In this document: piece after piece, positions 1 through 5,212 of the stretch
Layout of the letters: each line of letters begins with the position of its first letter
Numbering within the stretch: position 1 is the first letter of the stretch
From: Deltaproteobacteria bacterium
Lineage (GTDB): Bacteria; Desulfobacterota; Desulfobacteria; Desulfobacterales; ETH-SRB1
Reading direction: 5' to 3'
DNA: 5,212 nucleotides
NCBI GenBank assembly: GCA_019314185.1
Contig: JAFCZU010000277.1
Coordinates: 1 to 5,212 of the forward strand
Position numbers and translations under genes: made by a program
Notes under the pieces: model-generated
The model's input: only the letters and a program-made list of their open reading frames with translations
What the model was told of the DNA's origin: nothing
Database searches by the model: none

Positions 1-2
1 TT

Positions 3-3000
3 TTGAGCAACAGGGGAAACTCAAGTGTTCCGGAAATATTGGAGCATGCTGCGGATGTTGATTTTCAAGGGCTGGACAAGGATAAGGTTATTGAACTGCG
101 GCTGGCAGGCAATAAGGATAATGATCTGTACCGCCTCTTGATTGTGGCTCAGTGTAATGCCCTGCATGATGCAATGCCATTTCTTTTTGAAAAAATTGAT
201 AATGAAACAGAACTTCTGCTTCCTGATAACCTTCTTCATTCCGATTCGACCATACGGAAAATGGTGACTGAAATTGATGAAAAAGACTGGAAGGATGTGG
301 AAATCATCGGCTGGATATACCAGTTTTACATTTCTGAAAGAAAAAACGAAGTAATTGGAAAAGTTGTAAAGAGTGAGGATATTCCGGCAGCAACACAGCT
401 TTTCACGCCGAACTGGATTGTCAAATATATGGTTCAAAACACTCTTGGGAGGATGTGGCTGGCAACCTATCCGGATTCTCTGCTGAAAGACAAGATGGAA
501 TATTACATTGAGCCTGCCGAACAGGAACCTGGAGTTCAGAAGCAGCTCAATGCCATCACTCCGAAAGATCTGAACCCTGAAGAAATTACCTTTTTAGATC
601 CTGCATCCGGTTCCGGCCATATCCTTGTTGAAGCATATAATGTGTTTAAGGAAATATATCTGGAAAGGGGATACCGAATTCTGGAGAAGAATTTGTATGG
701 GCTGGATATTGATGACAGAGCGGCGCAATTAGCCTGTTTTGCGGTTTTGATGAAGGCGCGAAGGGATGATCGAAGGATATTAAGCTGTGATGATTTGAAG
801 CTGCACGTTATGGCAATACAGGAAACCAGCAGCTTTGATACCGAAGCATTGACTAAAAATCTGCTTAAGGAAAAAGTAATCCGGTTTACGGGTGAAAATG
901 AACTGTTCCCGGATTTCAAAGGCCAGATGGCGTTAAGAACCATTAAACGCCCCGAAGTCAGCCGTGATGATGTTATTGAGTTGCTTGAGCTGTTTCAGCA
1001 CGGCAAAACATTCGGGTCGCTGATCACTATTCCTGATGAACTTGACGAAAAGCTGCCTTTGTTTACACGTCTGATAGAAGATAAACTGCAAAATGGCGAT
1101 ATGTTTGAAAGGACGGCTGCATCGAAGTTTAAGCCTGTTGTGGAAATGGCAATAATTTTGGCCAGGAAGTATGATTGTGTTGTGACCAATCCGCCTTATA
1201 TGGGCAGCAAAGGGATGAACCCGAAACTAAAGGCGTTCGCAAAGGAGCACTTCCCTGTCACCAAATCAGATTTGTTTGCTATGTTTATCGAGCGAGGATT
1301 CGACATGGTTATTGAACGTGGCTATAATTCAATGGTGACCATGCAGAGCTGGATGTTTCTATCTTCATATGAAATTCTTCGTGAAAGGCTCCTCAAAGAA
1401 TTTACCATAACTTGCATGGTACATATGGCGAATATGGTGATGAGAATTGCATTTGGAACCGCTGCAACTGTTTGGCGCAATCTAAAGCAGCCTGAATTCA
1501 GAGGAAATTTCTCATATGTTTATTATGAGGATTTAACAGAAGATGATAAACCAAAACAATTCCCAATGCAAAATGACAGGCTGGCAACCGCCTCAGCCGC
1601 CGACTTCAAGAAAATTCCTGGCAGCCCGATTGCGTATTGGATAAGTGAAAAGATCGTGAGAATATTTGATAACGAAAAAAAACTTGAAAGCATTGCTCAT
1701 GTTAAAGTCGGTTTGCAGACTGGGAGCAACGAAATATTTGTTCGGGAATGGTTTGAGGTCTCCGATAATAAAACAAGCTTTAATTCAAACAGTGCTCACA
1801 ATTATTCTAGGAAATGGTTTCCATATAACAAAGGTGGTGAATATAGAAAATGGTATGGGAACAATGAAAATATTGTTAATTGGGAAAATAACGGTTACGA
1901 AATTCAAAATTTTACAGATAATAACGGCAAATTACGTTCTCGCCCACAAAACCGTGATTACTATTTTAAAAAATCTATTACTTGGTCATTTGTAAGTTCA
2001 TCTTATTTTGGCGTACGTTATTCTGATTCAGAAGCAATATTCGACGTTGGAGGATCTTCTGCCTTTCCGTCTGATGCTGACAAATACTATTTGACAGGGC
2101 TTTTATGTTCTAAGCTATCGCACATTTTTATGAAGGCGATGAATCCAACATTGAATTTTCAAGCAGGAAATGTATCTGCAATTCCAGTAATTAAAAATAG
2201 CAAACTCAATAATCAGAACAGTATTATTGAACAGCTAATACAAACACATAAAGATGACTGGAATTCCTTTGAAACCTCTTGGGACTTCACCAACTTCCCC
2301 TTACTACAGCCTGACACCCACCCATCAACTCTAAAGGCAACTTACACCTCTCTTCTTTCCCACTGGCGCAACATGACACTTGAAATGCAATGCCTTGAAG
2401 AAGAAAACAACCGCATCTTCATCGAAGCATACGGCCTGCAAGATGAATTAACGCCGGAGGTGCCGCTTTCCGAAATCACACTGACTTGCAACCCGCATTA
2501 CCGTTACGGCGGCAATAAGAGCGAAGAAGAACTGGAAGCTCTGCTGCTGGACGATACCATGAAGGAGCTTATATTCTACTCCATTGGCTGCATGATGGGG
2601 CGATACAGGCTCGACCATCCGGGCATTATCTATGCCAACAGTGGCAATGAAAATTTCTGGGAGATCTACAACCAAAAAACGAATAAACAATCAGATAATC
2701 CTTCTTTGCGTTCTTCGCTTTGCGGTGAATTCCAACCAGACGATGACGGCATCATCCCCATAATGGATCAAAACTGGTTTCCTGATGATGCCACCAATCG
2801 CTTTGTCGAGTTTCTCAAAGTTGCATGGCCCCCCGAACATATTGATGAAAACCTGAAATTCGTTGCCGACAGCCTGAAACCAAAAAATAATGAAGCGCCG
2901 GTCGATACTATCCGACGTTACCTGAGCGCCGGCTTTTTTAAAGATCATCTCAAAACATATAAAAAACGCCCCATTTACTGGCTGTTTTCCAGCGGCAGAC

Positions 3001-3344
3001 AAAAGGCTTTTGAATGCCTGGTCTATCTGCACCGGTATAATGAATCCACCCTGCCGAGAATACGAAGCAACTATGTAACCCCGCTACAGGGCAAATTTAA
3101 TGCAAGGCTGGATTATTTAAGGACAGAAAAAGACGCTGCCGACAAGGTTTCTGCAAAGAAAAAGATCCAGAAAGAAATAGATGTTTTAAAGAAAAAGCAG
3201 GCTGAACTTTCAGCATTTGATATTGAGCTGCGTCATTATGCAGACATGAAGATATCACTTGATCTGGACGATGGTGTTAAAGTGAATTATGGCAAATTCG
3301 GGAATTTACTGGCTGAAGAAAAGGCTGTAACTGGTAAAAAATAA
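3..3344 (+). CDS. pglX: BREX-1 adenine-specific DNA methyltransferase PglX (BrxX), N-terminus cut by window edge
   Basis: PglX is the N6-adenine methyltransferase and specificity factor of BREX type 1: it marks host DNA in the cytoplasm and is also needed for phage exclusion. The visible 1113 residues are open to the left edge. The first codon (TTG at 3) is just where the window begins; the family runs to about 1,200 aa, so roughly 100 N-terminal residues are missing. Numbering from base 3, I see the family block SEDIPAATQLFTPNW (about 124-138), SAM-binding motif I DPASGSGH (199-206), GLDIDD (233-238) as the probable next acidic motif, and catalytic motif IV NPPY (396-399), typical of amino-methyltransferases. 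KIPGSPIAYW (537-546) precedes a target recognition region at about 560-735 with KWFP (604-607) and PTLNF (715-719). A Lys/Glu-rich, coiled-coil-like C-terminal segment follows at about 1036-1082. The frame is intact with no stop or frameshift. The stop TAA at 3342-3344 abuts a REP-like repeat. The identification rests on remembered similarity to E. coli PglX along the whole length. Confidence 0.97.
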   Translation: MSNRGNSSVPEILEHAADVDFQGLDKDKVIELRLAGNKDNDLYRLLIVAQCNALHDAMPFLFEKIDNETELLLPDNLLHSDSTIRKMVTEIDEKDWKDVEIIGWIYQFYISERKNEVIGKVVKSEDIPAATQLFTPNWIVKYMVQNTLGRMWLATYPDSLLKDKMEYYIEPAEQEPGVQKQLNAITPKDLNPEEITFLDPASGSGHILVEAYNVFKEIYLERGYRILEKNLYGLDIDDRAAQLACFAVLMKARRDDRRILSCDDLKLHVMAIQETSSFDTEALTKNLLKEKVIRFTGENELFPDFKGQMALRTIKRPEVSRDDVIELLELFQHGKTFGSLITIPDELDEKLPLFTRLIEDKLQNGDMFERTAASKFKPVVEMAIILARKYDCVVTNPPYMGSKGMNPKLKAFAKEHFPVTKSDLFAMFIERGFDMVIERGYNSMVTMQSWMFLSSYEILRERLLKEFTITCMVHMANMVMRIAFGTAATVWRNLKQPEFRGNFSYVYYEDLTEDDKPKQFPMQNDRLATASAADFKKIPGSPIAYWISEKIVRIFDNEKKLESIAHVKVGLQTGSNEIFVREWFEVSDNKTSFNSNSAHNYSRKWFPYNKGGEYRKWYGNNENIVNWENNGYEIQNFTDNNGKLRSRPQNRDYYFKKSITWSFVSSSYFGVRYSDSEAIFDVGGSSAFPSDADKYYLTGLLCSKLSHIFMKAMNPTLNFQAGNVSAIPVIKNSKLNNQNSIIEQLIQTHKDDWNSFETSWDFTNFPLLQPDTHPSTLKATYTSLLSHWRNMTLEMQCLEEENNRIFIEAYGLQDELTPEVPLSEITLTCNPHYRYGGNKSEEELEALLLDDTMKELIFYSIGCMMGRYRLDHPGIIYANSGNENFWEIYNQKTNKQSDNPSLRSSLCGEFQPDDDGIIPIMDQNWFPDDATNRFVEFLKVAWPPEHIDENLKFVADSLKPKNNEAPVDTIRRYLSAGFFKDHLKTYKKRPIYWLFSSGRQKAFECLVYLHRYNESTLPRIRSNYVTPLQGKFNARLDYLRTEKDAADKVSAKKKIQKEIDVLKKKQAELSAFDIELRHYADMKISLDLDDGVKVNYGKFGNLLAEEKAVTGKK
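1690..2210 (+). other. AT-rich target recognition region within pglX
   Basis: This part of pglX corresponds to the target recognition domain that sets which DNA sequence BREX methylates; it varies strongly between BREX homologues. The block is much more AT-rich than the rest of the gene: hand counts give 14 G/C in 60 bases at 1861-1920 and 19 in 60 at 1921-1980, against 31 in 60 at 2461-2520 and 25 in 60 at 541-600. The conserved islands KWFP, KGGE and PTLNF remain, so the domain looks functional. The edges are approximate. The target sequence cannot be read from the protein by eye. Confidence 0.6.
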
Positions 3345-3436
3345 TGTAGGAGCGATTTCAACCGCGACCTATTGTGGCAGGTCACCAACAGATGTAAATT
3401 TATCCATATATGGTCGGGGTTAAAACCCCTCCTACA
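3345..3436. repeat. Inverted pair of REP-like palindromes (REPIN/BIME type)
   Basis: Two 25-bp elements lie head to head: 3345-3369 on the + strand and 3412-3436 on the - strand. Read in the same orientation they match at 21 of 25 positions, both beginning TGTAGGAG and ending CGACC. Each holds an internal hairpin: GCGAT/ACCGC around TTCA (3352-3365, one A-C mismatch) and GGGGT/ACCCC around TAAA (3416-3429, perfect). The 42-bp spacer contains a further GACCT/AGGTC inverted repeat (3366-3370 with 3379-3383) and a palindrome CCATATATGG (3404-3413). Such pairs are known as REPINs or BIMEs: non-autonomous elements spread by REP-associated tyrosine transposases and usually found between genes. The first base follows the pglX stop directly. 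The element may stabilise the upstream mRNA end or reduce read-through; it lacks a T-tract, so it is not a classical intrinsic terminator. Confidence 0.8.
3416..3429. other. Perfect 5-bp GC-rich hairpin with TAAA loop inside the REPIN
   Basis: GGGGT pairs with ACCCC around a TAAA loop. In RNA this would form the strongest hairpin of the pglX-ATPase gap. It is followed by CTCCTACA rather than a run of T, so intrinsic termination is unlikely; transcript-end protection or attenuation are the alternatives. Confidence 0.5.
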
Positions 3437-3480
3437 GGCAGAATAGCCGAAACAGGGGGAAGCGATAACCGGAAAAAATA

Positions 3481-3484
3481 AGGA
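3481..3484 (+). promoter_or_regulatory. Ribosome binding site for the ATPase gene
   Basis: AGGA lies 7 bases before the ATG at 3492 in an A-rich leader. It supports this start, from which the protein opens directly with the usual N-terminal strand of ABC-type ATPases (MIEKIGLKNF). A nearer ATG at 3487 opens only a two-codon frame. Confidence 0.7.
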
Positions 3485-3491
3485 AAATGTT

Positions 3492-4496
3492 ATGATTGAA
3501 AAAATCGGACTTAAAAATTTTACTGTATTTGATGAGCTGGAAATTGACTTTGTGCCCGGGGTTAATCTGTTCATTGGGGAAAACGGAACAGGGAAAACCC
3601 ATTTGTTAAAGCTTTTATATTCGTTTCATGCAATGGGAATCAAAAAGGGACTTTTCAAGGAATTTGCGAATAAGCTGTTGAGAGTATTTTTGCCCCAAGG
3701 TTTTTTATTGAAACGGCTGGTTCGGCGGAGAAAAGGGGCGAAAGAGGGATTTTCGATATCTATTACCAAAAATGGCGAACTATTAACATGTACCTTGAAA
3801 GATGATGGGCTTCATACGGAATTGGAACCACAGCACATGCTTCCGTCTAAATCGGTGTATATTCCTGTCAAAGAAATGCTCGCCAATGCGCCTGGGTTCA
3901 GGTCGCTTTATAATGAAAGAGAAATTCATTTCGAGGAGATTTATGCTGACATCATCGACAAGGCGCTCCTGCCCCCGCTTAAAAGCATAAGTCCTGAGAA
4001 GGAAAAGATTCTAAAGGCGCTGCAAAAAGCAATGGGGGGAAAAGTTCTGGAAAAAAATGAAGTATTCTTTTTAAAAAACAAAACCGGTGAAATTGAGTTT
4101 ACCCTTGTGGCCGAAGGTATGCGCAAGCTTGCGCTTCTCTGGCTTTTGATCAGAAACGGGTCTATAGAAAAGGGATCGACCCTTTACTGGGACGAACCAG
4201 AGGCTAACCTTAATCCATCCATGCTTCCTTTGATCGTAATGATTCTTCTGGAACTGGAAAGAATGGGCGTACAAATCTTCATTGCGACCCACAGCTATGC
4301 TTTGCTAAAGGAGTTTGATCTTCAACGCAAGGAACATTCTCTTCGGTTTTATTCATTATTTATGGACAAAAACCGAGAAATTAATTTGGTCGCATCAGAT
4401 TTCTACATTGGTCTATCTCCTAATAGAATCGCTGACCAGTTTGCAAGAATGTACAATCTTGAAATCGACCGGGCGATGGGGGGTAACAATGGGTAA
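3492..4496 (+). CDS. BREX-nested AAA/ABC-type ATPase, probable sensor or motor of a two-gene defence module
   Basis: This 334-residue protein is a compact ATPase of the SMC/ABC-like AAA_15/AAA_21 type and is probably cytoplasmic: no signal peptide or membrane segment is seen. Visible motifs are the N-terminal strand IGLKNFTVF (5-13), Walker A GENGTGKT (29-36), a signature-like EGMRKLALL (208-216) instead of the ABC LSGGQ form, Walker B ending at D234 with catalytic E235 (WDEPEANLNP, D-loop-like segment), and the H-switch ATHS with H267. The 37-207 insert is rich in Lys and Glu and probably forms the lateral helical region. The protein ends about 65 residues after the H-switch, so there is no C-terminal Toprim nuclease as in OLD/GajA proteins; any nuclease activity must come from a partner. 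The next gene overlaps it by 8 bp, implying coupled translation. It is not a core BREX gene. ATPases of this class pair with effectors in PARIS, Septu and Gabija; I cannot assign it to any named system. Fold confidence is high, role is inferred. Confidence 0.88.
   Translation: MIEKIGLKNFTVFDELEIDFVPGVNLFIGENGTGKTHLLKLLYSFHAMGIKKGLFKEFANKLLRVFLPQGFLLKRLVRRRKGAKEGFSISITKNGELLTCTLKDDGLHTELEPQHMLPSKSVYIPVKEMLANAPGFRSLYNEREIHFEEIYADIIDKALLPPLKSISPEKEKILKALQKAMGGKVLEKNEVFFLKNKTGEIEFTLVAEGMRKLALLWLLIRNGSIEKGSTLYWDEPEANLNPSMLPLIVMILLELERMGVQIFIATHSYALLKEFDLQRKEHSLRFYSLFMDKNREINLVASDFYIGLSPNRIADQFARMYNLEIDRAMGGNNG
4478..4484 (+). promoter_or_regulatory. G-rich possible ribosome binding site for the nuclease-like gene
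   Basis: A purine run GGGGGGT inside the 3' end of the ATPase gene lies 4 bases before the ATG at 4489. It is an imperfect Shine-Dalgarno site with short spacing, so translation probably depends partly on ribosomes terminating at 4494-4496. The in-frame ATG at 4498 (residue 4) is a possible alternative start. Confidence 0.4.
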
Positions 4497-5019
4497 GATG
4501 TTAAGTGAGGGTGAGCTCGTATTTGATTTTTCTGCTGCGATCAAATCAGATCAGTTTGATGATAAGGATACGCACAAATTGTCCCACTGCATGAAAGCGG
4601 TAGACTTTATAGTGGAATGGGATAATGAGTTCTGGTTTGTGGAAGTAAAAGACCCGTCTAACTCAAAAATACCTTCTGAAATCAGAAGAGATAAATTGAG
4701 AAAATTCATTGCAAAAATAGACAATGAAACCCTTTTTTCAAATGAACTTGGCCCAAAGATCAAGGACAGCTTCTTGTATCTTCATTTGAGCAAGAAACTC
4801 CCGCCCAAGCCTATGAAGTATCTCGTTCTTTTGGCTATTGGAAACCTTGATTCGGCATTGCTGCTTAGGTCAATGGATGACTTAAAGCGTTCGAGCTGCC
4901 TGTTGGGCCCGGGCAATTTTGCATGGAAAAACCATTATGTTGAAGAAGCGCTTGTATTCAATGAGCAAACCTGGAATGAAAAACTGAAACAATGCCCGGT
5001 GACAAGAAATATAAAATAG
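4489..5019 (+). CDS. Small PD-(D/E)XK nuclease-like protein, partner of the upstream ATPase
   Basis: This is a 176-residue protein of no family I recognise by name. Its N-terminal third reads like a PD-(D/E)XK nuclease core: an acidic helix (E7, E9), then D39 in AVDFIV at the end of a strand, 12 intervening residues, and E52-V53-K54 in FWFVEVKDP, the E-x-K half of the active site. A basic helix follows (RRDKLRKFIAKI, 69-80). The second half has a hydrophobic strand (KYLVLLAIGNL) and no signal peptide or membrane segment. ATG 4489 is chosen because it overlaps the ATPase stop (ATGGGTAA) and no ATG lies upstream in frame; a start further up would bury a long overlap in the ATPase gene. The tight coupling implies a shared complex, with the ATPase as probable sensor and this protein as effector. 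It does not resemble the Toprim-like AriB of PARIS or the HNH protein PtuB of Septu. Nuclease activity is inferred from a short motif; a catalytically dead structural subunit remains possible. Confidence 0.7.
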   Translation: MGKMLSEGELVFDFSAAIKSDQFDDKDTHKLSHCMKAVDFIVEWDNEFWFVEVKDPSNSKIPSEIRRDKLRKFIAKIDNETLFSNELGPKIKDSFLYLHLSKKLPPKPMKYLVLLAIGNLDSALLLRSMDDLKRSSCLLGPGNFAWKNHYVEEALVFNEQTWNEKLKQCPVTRNIK

Positions 5020-5022
5020 ATC

Positions 5023-5027
5023 AAGGA
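5023..5027 (+). promoter_or_regulatory. Ribosome binding site for pglZ
   Basis: AAGGA lies 8 bases before the ATG at 5036, between the stop of the nuclease-like gene (5017-5019) and the pglZ start. It gives pglZ independent initiation and fixes its start. An ATG at 5029 is in another frame. Confidence 0.75.
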
Positions 5028-5035
5028 CATGTCTT

Positions 5036-5212
5036 ATGGACATCAAACAAATCAAAGACAGCCTGAATAAGATTTTCAATGAAGAAAACAAGCGGATCAT
5101 CTTCTGGTATGATGCTGAAAAAGAATTTGAGGATACTATTTCTTCAATTGAAATTGACGGCGTTAATATTCTTCATTTAAATGAAATCGGTTCGCTTGAA
5201 TTAAAGATCAGG
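5036..5212 (+). CDS. pglZ: BREX-1 protein PglZ (BrxZ), 5' end only
   Basis: The first 59 codons are present and the frame is open at the right edge; the complete family protein is more than 800 residues long. The start MDIKQIKDSLNKIF, followed by KRIIFWYDAEKEFED and later LHLNEIGSLELKIR, matches the characteristic opening of BREX-1 PglZ as I remember it from E. coli (N-x-RIVFWYDPE and a later LDELPALEVKMR-like stretch). PglZ carries an alkaline-phosphatase-like PglZ domain further downstream, outside this window, and is a core BREX protein needed for exclusion. The 16-bp gap to the preceding gene places it in the same transcription unit as the nested pair. In the usual BREX-1 order brxL would follow. 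Confidence 0.93.
   Translation, partial: MDIKQIKDSLNKIFNEENKRIIFWYDAEKEFEDTISSIEIDGVNILHLNEIGSLELKIR

Noticed and set aside
1666..1995. A 109-codon + strand frame inside pglX
   Set aside because: It lies in the AT-rich recognition block in another frame, while the pglX frame keeps conserved residues there. The protein is low complexity and matches nothing known.
3373..3400. Possible promoter TTGTGG-16 bp-TAAATT before the ATPase gene
   Set aside because: The matches to the sigma-70 boxes are weak (3 of 6 and 4 of 6) and fall within the repeat spacer. Not enough to call a promoter.
3352..3429. Rho-independent terminator after pglX
   Set aside because: Hairpins are present, but neither is followed by a run of T, and the downstream genes lie on the same strand in the same defence operon.
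3287..3574. A 95-codon reverse-strand frame crossing the pglX-ATPase gap
   Set aside because: It overlaps both flanking genes, and its middle is a translation of the REP-like repeat. Such repeats often create spurious frames; no product family is recognisable.
4315..4488. Upstream extension of the nuclease-like gene to a TTG at 4315
   Set aside because: It would overlap the conserved C-terminal part of the ATPase by about 180 bases. No ATG lies in frame before 4489, and the ATG at 4489 overlaps the ATPase stop in a typical coupled arrangement.
3492..5019. The nested pair as PARIS (ariA/ariB)
   Set aside because: The position and ATPase-first layout are alike, but the second protein is short and shows a D-(12)-ExK motif rather than Toprim/DUF4435 features, and the ATPase is shorter than I recall for AriA. 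Kept as an analogy only.

Overview
This window is the 3' half of a BREX type 1 phage-defence operon, all on the + strand. It starts inside pglX (also called brxX, the BREX adenine methyltransferase and specificity protein) and ends inside pglZ (brxZ). Between these two core genes are two genes that are not part of the BREX-1 core: a compact ABC/SMC-like AAA ATPase, and a small protein with a visible PD-(D/E)XK nuclease-type motif. Classic BREX-1 order is brxA-brxB-brxC-pglX-pglZ-brxL. The pair therefore sits at the pglX/pglZ junction, where other BREX islands carry extra defence genes (the type IV enzyme BrxU in pEFER, the PARIS genes ariA/ariB in Salmonella).

Layout: 3-3344 is pglX, missing its N-terminus at the window edge. 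3345-3436 is a pair of inverted, REP-like palindromes (REPIN/BIME type) starting one base after the pglX stop. 3437-3491 is a short leader. 3492-4496 is the ATPase. 4489-5019 is the small nuclease-like gene, overlapping the ATPase by 8 bp. 5036-5212 is the start of pglZ, with a good ribosome binding site and a 16-bp gap. There is no T-tract terminator, and no convincing promoter, so one transcript probably covers everything. The REPIN gap is the only place where expression could be uncoupled.

How the genes may work together: PglX marks host DNA by N6-adenine methylation and sets target specificity. PglZ, with BrxC and BrxB outside the window, is needed to block unmodified phage DNA. The ATPase and nuclease-like pair looks like a sensor/effector module that could back up BREX, comparable in layout to PARIS but with a different predicted effector. 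That role is inference.

Organism: a bacterium with moderate GC (low-to-mid 40s percent by eye). The short palindrome with TGTAGGAG arms resembles REP-like repeats I associate with Desulfobacterota and some Gammaproteobacteria. I would guess a Desulfobacterota-like host, with low confidence. The methyltransferase contains a distinctly AT-rich central block matching its target recognition domain, which suggests specificity exchange by recombination.
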